Assembly: GCA_009777735.1 (NCBI GenBank)
Contig: WRLF01000023.1
Coordinates: forward strand, 1-35,124
Direction of reading: 5' to 3'
DNA from: Treponema sp.
Lineage (GTDB): Bacteria > Spirochaetota > Spirochaetia > Treponematales > Breznakiellaceae
Length of the DNA: 35,124 nucleotides
Positions 25,066-33,700 of the stretch are shown here, piece after piece (position 1 is the first letter of the stretch; the number at the start of each line of letters is the position of its first letter). The notes under the pieces were generated by a model. The model had not been told where the DNA came from. It worked only from the letters and a program-made list of their open reading frames with translations, and did no database searches. The translations under genes and the position numbers were made by a program.

Positions 25066-25586
25066 TGCCAAAAACATCAAAAGCATACATTGCCGAAATC
25101 AAACAAATCCTAATTGAAGCAAAAACAAAGGCTTATAAAGCAGTAAACTATGCAATGGTTGAAGCATATTGGCTTATTGGGAAGCGGATTGTAGAAGAAA
25201 TTCAACAGGGGAAAAATAGAGCAAATTACGGCGAACAAGTCATAAATAATGTATCAAAAGCACTTACAGATGAATTTGGCAGAGGGTTTTCAAAAAGAAC
25301 TATATGGCAATGCAGACAATTTTACCAAATGTTCCCCAAATTTTCAATTAAGCGATCATTGATCGCAGTTTCTACAAATACAGCAAAAAGTGCGATCGCT
25401 GATCGCACAATTGAAACTACAAAATCAAAAACAAATTTGGCGATCGCTAATCGCCAAATTCAAGGCCCTGAAGTACAACATATACTAAATTGGACACATA
25501 TCCAGAGAATAATGAGAGTCTCTGACCCGCAGGCTAGGGCATGGTATTTAAAAGATATTACGAGCGATTACTTATGTCTCAGGTAA
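25065..25586 (+). pseudogene. DUF1016/YhcG N-terminal part, frameshifted
   Basis: This 173-codon frame begins with the DUF1016 N-terminal domain: AYIAEIKQILIEAKTKAYKA, VEAYWLIGKRIVEEIQQG, YGEQVINNVSKALTDEFGRG and FSKRTIWQCRQFYQMFP. After a palindrome-bearing insert of about 40 residues it resumes HILNWTHIQRIMRVSDPQAR then AWYLKD, and then falls out of frame (ITSDYLCLR and stop). In intact relatives AWYLKE is followed by about 18 residues ending in YYERLLLS, which here begin in another frame at 25556. The gene therefore carries a frame-changing deletion at about 25551-25556. DUF1016 proteins are nuclease-fold and common in defence islands. Whether the halves still work together is unknown. Confidence 0.8.
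25352..25460. repeat. Three successive GATCGC palindromes inside the DUF1016 gene
   Basis: Perfect inverted repeats lie at 25352-25366 (GCGATCATTGATCGC, 7-bp arms), 25390-25408 (GTGCGATC arms, 3-base loop) and 25434-25460 (AATTTGGCGAT arms of 11 bp, 5-base loop). All are in frame. They encode the LIAVSTNTAKSAIADRTIET and LAIANRQIQ segments, which interrupt a conserved helix-loop of the DUF1016 N-terminal domain. Confidence 0.85.
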
Positions 25587-26158
25587 AGAAATCGGTTATT
25601 AAAGAAATGCAATCAAAGACAAAAAAATACCAAAAGAATAAGCTGGAATATTTCAAGAATCCATCGGTATTGGAGTTTCTTGGTTTATCCGAAAATAAAG
25701 GCTATACAGAAAAAGTCTTGGAAAAAGTAATTATCGATCATCTTCAACAGTTTCTTCTTGAATTGGGTAAGGGCTTTGCCTTTGTAGAACGGCAACAGCT
25801 AATTCGTACAGACCAAGCCGATTATTATGTGGACATGGTATTTTATAATTACATCTTAAAATGCTTTATCCTTATTGATCTAAAGACAGATAGGATTACG
25901 CATCAGGACGTTGGTCAAATGGATATGTATGTTAAAATGTTTGACGAACTGAAACGAGGCGAGGGTGATAATCCTACCATTGGTATTATACTATGTTCTG
26001 AAACGGATAAAGATATTGCACGATATTCAATTCTAAAAGGCAATGAACACCTATTTGCAACAAAGTATAAACTTTATCTTCCCACAGAGGAACAACTACG
26101 TTCAGAAATAGAAAGAGAGAAAGATTTTATCCGATTGCAATTAGAAGAAGGAGAATAA
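25541..26158 (+). pseudogene. DUF1016/YhcG C-terminal nuclease domain, out of frame with its N-terminus
   Basis: The frame contains the DUF1016 C-terminal PD-(D/E)XK domain: YYERLLMSQ, NPSVLEFLGLSENKGYTEKV, IIDHLQQFLLELGKGFAFVE, DYYVDMVFYNYILKCFILID and LKTDRITHQDVGQMDMYV, then PTIGIILCSETDKDIARYSI. Catalytic candidates Asp (YYVDMVF), Asp-x-Lys (LIDLKTD) and Gln (DVGQMD) are present, so the nuclease core itself is undamaged. The first codons (MVFKR) are a frame accident; ATG at MSQVKKSVIKEM is the likelier internal start if it is translated alone. It overlaps the upstream half by 46 bases. Confidence 0.8.
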
Positions 26159-26165
26159 ACACAAG

Positions 26166-26295
26166 GTGCCACCAAAACCCCTGCAAATCCGTAACAGCAC
26201 CGCCGAATTCCTCAACTTCACCAAACAAGCAGGCGAAAACGGCATAGAAGTCCGCGTACAAGACGGAACCATCTGGTTAAGTAAAAAACTCATGG
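26166..26295 (+). repeat. Direct repeat, left copy (rhuM 5' end)
   Basis: 130 bases, about 91% identical without gaps to 27391-27520. The two copies flank the intact rhuM gene in the same orientation. Confidence 0.85.
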
Positions 26296-26357
26296 AAGGA
26301 ACAGCAAATGAGCAAGAAGAAAAAGAAAGAAGTAACCATACGCAGTTCAGCAGCTGA
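26166..26357 (+). pseudogene. Truncated RhuM-family gene, 5' fragment
   Basis: GTG 26166 begins a frame whose first 43 residues match the start of a RhuM protein (LQIRNSTAEFLNFTKQAGEN, GIEVRVQDGTIWLSKKLM). It then runs into unrelated sequence and stops at 26357. Over 130 bases it differs from the copy at 27391 at only 12 positions by my count. It overlaps the start of the intact rhuM gene at 26308, whose ribosome binding site sits where this fragment loses homology. It is probably a recombination scar. Confidence 0.75.
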
Positions 26358-27372
26358 ATATCTAACCTTTGTAGCGGCAACAGGTGATGATGAAAAAAGC
26401 GTTGAAATGCGTTACGAAGATGAAAATATCTGGCTGACCCAGAAAATGATGGCGGAACTGTACGATGTTGGTGTAAATACAATTAATTATCATTTGAAGA
26501 AGATATTTGAGGATTCAGAACTATCGGAGGGGGCAACTATTCGAAATTTTAGAATAGTTCAAACCGAAGGAAGCCGTCAGGTAGAACGAGATATAGAACA
26601 CTATAGCCTCCAGGCAATAATAGCTGTTGGTTTTAAAGTAAACAATGAGCGAGCCGTGCAATTTCGTAAATGGGCGAATCAGATAGTCAAAGATTATACC
26701 ATCCAGGGTTGGACAATGGATATTGAAAGGTTAAAGAAAGGGCATATGTTCACAGATGACTTTTTTGAACGTCAACTGGAATATATCCGTGAAATACGCC
26801 TATCGGAACGAAGATTTTATCAGAAAATCACTGACATTTATGCTACTGCATTTGATTATGATAAAAACGCTCAAACCACAAGAGATTTTTTTAAGATGGT
26901 TCAAAACAAAATGCACTGGGCTGTACACAGGCACACCGCTCCGGAATTAATTGCAGAGCGAGCCAATGCAGAAAAGGAGCACATGGGATTAACTACATGG
27001 GAAGCTGCTCCTCATGGAAAAATAATTAAAGCCGATGTATCTATTGCTAAAAACTATCTTAACGAAGAAGAAATGAATTATCTTGAACGTATTGTGTCAC
27101 TCTATCTTGATTTTGCAGAATTGCAGGCAAGGCGAAAAATACCAATGTCCATGGAAGATTGGGCAAAACGGCTGGACGGCTTTTTGGAATTCAATGGTAA
27201 TGAAATTTTAACAGATGCCGGAAAAATTTCCCATGAGCAGGCTAAACTTCATGCTGAAACAGAGTTTGAAAAGTACCGTATTGTACAAGACAGGCTTTTT
27301 GAAAGTGATTTTGATCGTTTTGTTAAACTTGAGAATATAATTGATAAAGAGCACACAATTGATAGAGATTAA
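26308..27372 (+). CDS. rhuM: RhuM family protein (intact copy)
   Basis: This 354-residue protein has the usual length of Virulence_RhuM proteins. It has an N-terminal helix-turn-helix-like region (IWLTQKMMAELYDVGVNTIN, YHLKKIFEDSELSEGATIRN, FRIVQTEGSRQVERDIEHYS, LQAIIAVGFKVNNERAVQFR), a middle helical part (GHMFTDDFFERQLEYIREIR, LSERRFYQKITDIYATAFDY) and a C-terminal domain (LNEEEMNYLERIVSLYLDFA, MSMEDWAKRLDGFLEFNG). RhuM was named from a Salmonella pathogenicity island; relatives are scattered in restriction and mobile islands and their biochemical role is not settled. GGAAGGAA lies 8 bases before ATG 26308. It is flanked by truncated copies of a different RhuM lineage. Confidence 0.88.
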   Translation: MSKKKKKEVTIRSSAAEYLTFVAATGDDEKSVEMRYEDENIWLTQKMMAELYDVGVNTINYHLKKIFEDSELSEGATIRNFRIVQTEGSRQVERDIEHYSLQAIIAVGFKVNNERAVQFRKWANQIVKDYTIQGWTMDIERLKKGHMFTDDFFERQLEYIREIRLSERRFYQKITDIYATAFDYDKNAQTTRDFFKMVQNKMHWAVHRHTAPELIAERANAEKEHMGLTTWEAAPHGKIIKADVSIAKNYLNEEEMNYLERIVSLYLDFAELQARRKIPMSMEDWAKRLDGFLEFNGNEILTDAGKISHEQAKLHAETEFEKYRIVQDRLFESDFDRFVKLENIIDKEHTIDRD

Positions 27373-27390
27373 ATCAATAAGGAGAACTTT

Positions 27391-27520
27391 ATGCCACCCA
27401 AAACCCTGCAAATCCGTAACAGCACCGCCGAATTCCTCATCTTCACCAAACAGGCGGGCGAAAACGGCATAGAAGTCCGCATACAGGACGGAACCATCTG
27501 GCTAAGCCAAAAACTTATGG
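27391..27520 (+). repeat. Direct repeat, right copy (rhuM 5' end)
   Basis: Partner of 26166-26295. Twelve mismatches in 130 bases, most of them at third codon positions, which implies past selection on protein before truncation. Confidence 0.85.
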
Positions 27521-27756
27521 CCACTCTGTTTGATTGTTCCACTGACAACATATCCCTGCATCTGCAGAATATTTTTACAGAGGGTGAATTGAATGAAATA
27601 TCAACTACCGAGGATTTCTCGGTAGTTCAAACGGAAGGCAATCGAAATGTGAAGCGCCCCATAAAACACTACAATCTCGATGCTATCATCGCCGTAGGTT
27701 ACCGGATAAAGGGTGCTATTTCCCTCGTTTTATCGCTGTCATTGCAATTAGTGTAA
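27391..27756 (+). pseudogene. Truncated RhuM-family gene, N-terminal third
   Basis: ATG 27391, preceded by AAGGAG, starts a RhuM copy that keeps the N-terminal domain through VQTEGNRNVKRPIKHYNLDA and IIAVGYRIK, with helix-turn-helix-like LMATLFDCSTDNISLHLQNI. At about 27708 it abruptly stops matching, where the family normally continues SxxATxFRxWA. The remaining codons (GAISLVLSLSLQLV) are antisense to the end of a methyltransferase remnant. About two thirds of the gene is missing. If translated, it would give a 121-residue DNA-binding-like fragment that could interfere with the intact RhuM. Confidence 0.8.
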
Positions 27757-28030
27757 TTTGATTTTCCGTATCCGCATCAAGAAATTCAACATCATCGGAT
27801 TCAAACCCAAATTTTACTTTGAAATTCTTTTTTGCCCAATATGCCCAGGGATACCATAGACTTTTCGGATCAGGTATATCGTAGCAGGAGGTTATATCGG
27901 CAATTTCTGTTTTTTCCCACAGATTACGCCACCATGCAGCACTGTGAAACGAAAACATTTCTCCTGCATCTCCCGTTTTCGGATTTAACCAAAATGATTT
28001 ATGCGTGGGCGGATAACCATCGGGAAATCT
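27716..28030 (-). pseudogene. 5'-truncated SAM-dependent methyltransferase remnant
   Basis: On the - strand, directly after the stop of the 28031 kinase gene and in the same frame, about 104 codons read PDGYPPTHKSFWLNPKTGDA, GEMFSFHSAAWWRNLWEKTE, IADITSCYDIPDPKSLWYPW and a final ENQITLIAMTAIKRGK. The pattern FHSxxWWRxxWEKTxxxxI is typical of the C-terminal part of small class I methyltransferases that normally also carry a Rossmann SAM-binding half. That half is gone. An internal ATG (MFSFHSAAWW) exists, but the fragment cannot be a complete enzyme. Its 3' end abuts the broken rhuM copy. Confidence 0.7.
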
Positions 28031-30622
28031 TTATTTCTTATGCAGATAAAGGTGAAGTTTTTCCAGCACTTTGTCCATAGCCAATGGTTTTCCGAGATGG
28101 TCGTCCATGCCTGCTTCAAGGCATTTTTCTATGTCTTCACGGAAAACATTCGCAGTCATTGCAATTATCGGAATCTTCTGTTTATCGGTGTTTGAAGAAT
28201 GCAGTTCCGCTTCTTTGGCTCTGATACGGCGTGCCGCTTCCAGGCCGTCCATTTCGGGCATTTGCAGATCCATAAAAATTAAATCATAGCCTTGCGGTGA
28301 TTCGCAGAACATACGGACTGCCTCTGTGCCGTTTTTTGCACAATCTATTTTCAAAAGCATAGGTTCAAGCAGTGTCAGTACTATTTCACGGTTTATTTCA
28401 ATATCTTCAGCCAGAAGAATACGGCTGCCGGCAAATGTGTTGTCCGGCTGCGCTTCTTCTTCATTCATCTTTCCAACGCCAAGACATTCGTTGATAATGT
28501 CAATGATTGCCGACGCAAACAAGGGTTTAGGCAGGAATTTATCAACACCGGCTTTTTTTGCGTCCTCTTCAATTCTTTCCCATTCGGTTGCGGAAATCAT
28601 AATGGCAACAGTATTCAAAGAGCCTGACTTTCCTGCCTTAAGCCCGGCAGTTAATGCTATCCCGTCAATTCCTGGCATGGTCCAGTCAACAAAATATATA
28701 TTATAGGCGCCGTTTTTATCGATAAGCTTGAGCGCTTCTTCACCGCTTGCGGCAGTATCACAGGTTGCGCCAATCCGCTGAATGATTGATCTAAAATGGA
28801 TTAGAACACCCGGATCATCGTCAATCACCATGATGCGGACATTATCCCAATTTACCGTAGAAGCCAATTGTCCATGTTTTTTTACATTTCCCCGCTTCAA
28901 CTGAATACTAAAGAAAAAAGCAGAGCCTTTGCCAAGCTCGGATTCAACCCAAATTGTTCCGCCCATTAGCTCCACAATACTTTTGGAAATGGCCAGGCCC
29001 AGTCCCGTGCCTCCATATTTGCGTGCTGTATTGTTTTCGACCTGTTCAAAAAATCTGAACAGGTGTTCATGCAAATCGGCTCTTATGCCAATTCCCGTGT
29101 CGGTGACCGAAACCTGTATGGTATACAAATCGTTTTTTTCTTCCAGCAAACGCGCTTCCAGACAGACGGAACCTTTTTCCGGCGTGAATTTAACTGCGTT
29201 TCCCATAAGGTTTGCAATAACCTGTGCAATGCGCTGATCGTCTCCAATCAGAATTTCCGGAATTGCGGGATCAATGGTTACCGTGAGTTTTTGGTGTTTT
29301 TCTTCTGCCCGGAAACTTATGACATCGACAATCCTTTGAATCACTTTTTCAAAATAAAACTCTGTCAGCGAGAGTTCAAATTTATTGGCTTCAATTTTTG
29401 ACATGTCCAGAATATCGTTTATTACTCCCAAAAGATGCGTTGATGCGTTTTCAATTTTATTAAACGCATAGTTTTTACGCTGTAATGCAGTTGTTTCTTT
29501 TCCGATTGCCGTCATGCCGATTATTGCGTTTAACGGGGTGCGCATTTCATGGCTCATATTGGAAAGAAAATTGCTTTTCGCCTTGCTTGCCATTGTTGCT
29601 TTTTCAAGCGCTTCTTTGAGCAATTCGCTTTGCGAGCGTATATTTTCATTTAATTCTTTTATACGGCGTATGTCGTACTTGAATGAAATAATAAATTTTT
29701 TGCCACGGTGCATTACCCGTGTCAGCGTATTTTCCATGGGTATAAGTTCCCCGTTGACAGTCTGGTGAACCCATTCAAACCTGGCCTGATCTTCGGAAAA
29801 CGCATCATCTCTTTTTGCCGTTGCTTTTTCATAGGAGTCATCTCCGCCGGGCTGATTTTTGGGTACAAACGTATCCCAGTAATGATCCAGAAAATATTGC
29901 TTATCGTTACAGCCCAGAAGCCGCAATATTACCTCATTACAGTCAACTACCTGTAAATTCTCATCAAACAATACATACGAGATGGGGCTTGCTTCCGTTA
30001 CGGCATCGTATAATTCATTGGCAGCAGCAATTTCAAGTTCCATCATTTTCTTTTCGGTTATATCCCTGATTGCACCTGATATTCTGATCGGGATACCTTC
30101 ATCATTGCGCAAAGCTGTCCCGAATCCGTCAAAATACCGGTATTCACCGTTTTTATGCCGGAGGCGGTACTCAATATCATATTGGGTTTTGCCTGTGCGG
30201 TCGTTGTAATGTGCCGCGAATGCTGTAAATGCGCTCTCAATATCTCCGGGATGAATTACATTGTAGAATGACTCAAACGTGTCAGGAAAATCATTTTCAT
30301 CGGAAAAGCCCAGCATGGTACGAAACTCCTGCGACCATGTCCATATATTCACACCTATGTCTTCAATATTTTTCAAAACCGGGGTCAGTATATCAACACG
30401 CCACAGGGCAATATTCAAGGCCTTGTTTGCAAGTTGTAAGTTCATAATATCGTATTCATAAGCTGTCTGTTTTTTACTGATTGCTTCTGTAAGCATACGG
30501 AGACTATCAGCTTCATTGCCGGATAGACCGCTGTCATTCAGGGAAAAACTGGAATCGCCAGCTGCCAAAGCTGTGATGAGCCGATTAAGTTCATCCAGCA
30601 GCTTTTGGGATGATTGTGCCAT
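28031..30622 (-). CDS. Soluble PAS hybrid histidine kinase with two receivers
   Basis: From ATG 30622 (MAQSSQKLLDELNRL) the protein has 863 residues and no membrane helix. It has a coiled coil (about 60-80), a PAS-PAC with IEYRLRHKNGEYRYFDGFGT, a second PAS (SPISYVLFDENLQVVDCNEV), HisKA with His358 (NMSHEMRTPLNAI), HATPase (DDQRIAQVIANLMGNAVKFT, GTGLGLAI), a receiver with Asp646 (IYFVDWTMPG) and a second receiver with Asp785 (LIFMDLQMPEMDG). It has no HPt, so transfer to a separate HPt, perhaps one in the other kinases, or signalling within the protein is expected. The frame is open to 30751, but a promoter-like pair at 30654-30681 lies inside that extension, favouring the shorter start. Divergent from metH. 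Confidence 0.9.
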   Translation of the reverse strand: MAQSSQKLLDELNRLITALAAGDSSFSLNDSGLSGNEADSLRMLTEAISKKQTAYEYDIMNLQLANKALNIALWRVDILTPVLKNIEDIGVNIWTWSQEFRTMLGFSDENDFPDTFESFYNVIHPGDIESAFTAFAAHYNDRTGKTQYDIEYRLRHKNGEYRYFDGFGTALRNDEGIPIRISGAIRDITEKKMMELEIAAANELYDAVTEASPISYVLFDENLQVVDCNEVILRLLGCNDKQYFLDHYWDTFVPKNQPGGDDSYEKATAKRDDAFSEDQARFEWVHQTVNGELIPMENTLTRVMHRGKKFIISFKYDIRRIKELNENIRSQSELLKEALEKATMASKAKSNFLSNMSHEMRTPLNAIIGMTAIGKETTALQRKNYAFNKIENASTHLLGVINDILDMSKIEANKFELSLTEFYFEKVIQRIVDVISFRAEEKHQKLTVTIDPAIPEILIGDDQRIAQVIANLMGNAVKFTPEKGSVCLEARLLEEKNDLYTIQVSVTDTGIGIRADLHEHLFRFFEQVENNTARKYGGTGLGLAISKSIVELMGGTIWVESELGKGSAFFFSIQLKRGNVKKHGQLASTVNWDNVRIMVIDDDPGVLIHFRSIIQRIGATCDTAASGEEALKLIDKNGAYNIYFVDWTMPGIDGIALTAGLKAGKSGSLNTVAIMISATEWERIEEDAKKAGVDKFLPKPLFASAIIDIINECLGVGKMNEEEAQPDNTFAGSRILLAEDIEINREIVLTLLEPMLLKIDCAKNGTEAVRMFCESPQGYDLIFMDLQMPEMDGLEAARRIRAKEAELHSSNTDKQKIPIIAMTANVFREDIEKCLEAGMDDHLGKPLAMDKVLEKLHLYLHKK

Positions 30623-30653
30623 ATATTCTAGTTTAATCAATTTTTCCGTATTT

Positions 30654-30681
30654 TGTATATAAAAAAGTAGTTTTCTTGCAA
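30654..30681 (-). promoter_or_regulatory. Possible promoter of the PAS hybrid kinase
   Basis: On the - strand TTGCAA (30676-30681) and TATACA (30654-30659) are 16 bases apart, giving a leader of about 25 bases to ATG 30622. The rest of the 119-base divergent gap shows no ribosome binding site or riboswitch fold for metH. Confidence 0.4.
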
Positions 30682-30741
30682 AAATTATAAAAATGTCAGT
30701 GATATATAGCGGCGTGAGCTCCTTTTTGCTACAATTTTCCC

Positions 30742-33700
30742 ATGTCTGCACGAGAAAAACTCAATGCCATAGCCTCACAGCGCATACTGGTACTTGACGG
30801 GGCTATGGGCTCAATGATACAAAAGCAAAACCTCGGCGAGGATGATTTTCGCGGCAGGCGTTTTGCCGGTCATCCAATGCCGCTGCTCGGCTGCAATGAC
30901 CTGCTTTGCCTTACCAGGCCTGAGGCGATTAGCGCCATCCATGAAGCATACCTTGCAGCAGGTGCGGATATCATCTCTGCATGCAGCTTCAACTCGACTG
31001 CCGTTTCGCTTGCCGATTACGGTTTGGAAGGGTTTGCTTACGAAATCAGCGCGGCGGCGGCAGCTCTGGCACGGAAAGCAGCGGACACATTTTCAACGGC
31101 GGACAAACCACGTTTTGTTGCGGGGAGCATCGGCCCCACCGGTAAAAGCGCCAGCCTTTCCTCCCATGTTGATGATCCCGCCCGGTGTGACATGTCTGTC
31201 GGCAGCGGGAACTGGGACGAGCTTGAGGCTGCTTTTTATGACAATGCGCGGGGGCTGCTGGACGGCGGCGCTGACATCCTGCTGCTGGAAACTATCTTTG
31301 ATACGCTCAACGCAAAAGCCGCCCTGTTTGCAATCCGGCGGCTTCTGGAAGAACGGAACATTGATATTCCAATAATGATTTCCGTGACAGTTTCCGGCGG
31401 CTCGGGGCGGCTGCTTGCCGGACAGACCCTTGAAGCCTTTTGTGCCTCGGTGCTGCATGCATCGCCGTGGGCTGTTGGTCTAAACTGTTCCTTCGGAGCA
31501 GAAAAATTGCTGCCCCACCTGCGCCGCATTGCTGCAATTGCACCCTGCCTCGTCAGCGCCCACCCCAACGCAGGGCTGCCCAACCAGTTCGGCGGTTATG
31601 ATGAAAGTCCGCACACAATGGCCGCCCTTGTAGAACGCTATCTGCAGGACGGCCTGCTGAATATCGTTGGCGGGTGCTGCGGTTCCACACCGGATCACAT
31701 CGCGGCAATCGCGGAAAAAGCCGCTTTGTATCAGCCGCGTACACTGCCTTCCGTGACAGAACCATCAAAACGAAGACTCACTCTGGCCGGGCTTGAACCG
31801 CTTACCGTTGACAGATCACACCTGATACTTACCGGCGAACGGACCAATGTGGCGGGCAGTAAAAAATTTCTGCGATTAATCCGCGAGGAAAAATTCAATG
31901 AAGCGCTTGCTCTCACCCGCAGCATGATTGAAGATGGCGCCGAAATCATTTGTGTGGGCATGGATGATGCCATGCTGGATGCAGAAACATCAATGTGCGC
32001 TTTTCTCGGCATGGCCCTATCCGATCCGGAAATTGCCCGTGTACCTGTGATGATCGATAGTTCCCGCTGGAATGTACTTGAGGCCGGTCTAAAGCGGTTA
32101 CAGGGAAAAGGAATTGTCAATTCAATAAACCTGAAAGACGGTGAAGAAGAATTTCTGCTCCGCGCTGCGCTTGTCAGGCGGTATGGCGCGGCTGTTGTGG
32201 TGATGCTCATTGACGAAAAAGGGCAGGCAGTCAGTTACGAGCGGAAAATCGAAATTGCCGCCCGCGCCTACCGGCTGCTCGTTGCAACCGGTTTTCCGCC
32301 GGAAAATATTGTATTTGATCCCAACGTGCTTGCCGTCGCAACCGGAATCAGCGAGCATGATTCCTGCGCGCTTGACTTTATTCGCGCCTGTGAATGGATT
32401 CGGGATAACTGCCCCGGCGTTCAGATTTCCGGCGGCATTTCAAACCTTTCTTACAGTTTCAGGGGGAACAACCCGGTACGTGAAGCCATGCACAGCGTCT
32501 TTCTCTATCACGCCCGGGCCGCCGGTTTAACCATGGCAATCGTTAACCCCGCAGCAATGATTGCGTATAACGACATTGAAGAAAATCTCCGCAACGCGGT
32601 TGAAGATGCCATCCTCAACCGCCGCCCCGATGCAACGGATCGCCTACTTGAGTTAATAGGTACAGGGATCAAGGATTGTTGTCCGATTACAGAACAACAT
32701 TCCTCATTTTCCTCAGTCCCCGGTCCCCGATCTCTGATCCCTGATCCCCGATCCCGCATTATCAACGCCGTGATTCGCGGCATTGACGATTCAATCGAAG
32801 CGGACGTACTGGAACTAAAAGATACAGAAGGGCTGTTGGCGCTGGAGATTGTGGAAGGTCCGCTGATGGATGGCATGAAGGAAGTGGGTAAGCGCTTTGA
32901 TGATGGAACCATGTACCTCCCCCAGGTTATCCGCAGCGCGATGGTGATGAAAAAAGCCGCTGCCGCGCTGGAGCCATTCATGCAAAAGAACAATGCTGCA
33001 GTTAATGCGCCAAAAATTATTCTTGCAACGGTTAAGGGCGATGTTCACGACATTGGAAAAAATATTGTAGGCATTGTTCTGGCGTGCAACGGCTGTCATA
33101 TAATTGACTTGGGGGTAATGGTTCCGGCGGAACAGATACTCGAAACCGCAGAGAAAGAACAGGCTGCCATTATCGGTCTTTCAGCGCTTATCTCTCCTTC
33201 ACTGGACGAGATGGCACATGTCGCAAGGGAAATGGAAAAACGGCGCATGCAGATCCCGCTCCTCATAGGAGGGGCGGCGGCAAGCCTTATCCACACAGCT
33301 TTACGCATTTTCCCGGAATACTCAGGCCCGGTGGTGTATGTTCCCAATGCCGGAAAGTCCGCCGAAACCGTCCGCTCACTGCTCTCTGATACTGAGCGCC
33401 CCCGTTTTCTGCAAGGTGTGGAAAAAAATTATCAGGATGCCGTTCGCCGGCATGAAGCGATTCAGTCCGGCCGCGAGATGCTGCTACCGGAAGCCGCCCG
33501 CTCCAACAAAGTACCGCCGGCTGCATACACTCCAACCGCGCCTAAAATCACCGGCATCATCGATCTGAATAATTACCCGCTGGACAAAGTCATCCCCCAC
33601 ATTGATTGGCAGGCATTTTCCCGGCAATTAGATATTTCCCGAAAATCATCACACAGAGACACAGAGACACAGAGACACAAAGAAGAGGAGAAAGACGCGG

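Noticed and set aside
25390..25408. HIP1 element (GCGATCGC) as evidence for a cyanobacterial origin
   Set aside because: Only a few copies occur, confined to one gene, and the rest of the window fits a spirochaete rather than a cyanobacterium.
25541..25590. Programmed frameshift joining the two DUF1016 halves
   Set aside because: A slip of one base would not restore the roughly 18 missing residues between WYLKD and YYERLL. A deletion explains the data better, although AAAAG precedes the junction.
26166..27756. Insertion sequence carrying rhuM
   Set aside because: The flanking repeats are coding 5' ends in direct orientation, not terminal inverted repeats, and no transposase is present.
30623..30741. 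Cobalamin or SAM riboswitch upstream of metH
   Set aside because: The 119-base divergent gap is too short for a cobalamin riboswitch, and no B12-box or SAM-I core helices are visible.
30623..30751. Longer start for the PAS hybrid kinase at 30751
   Set aside because: It would overlap the metH start and cover a promoter-like pair on the same strand; the added residues show no domain.
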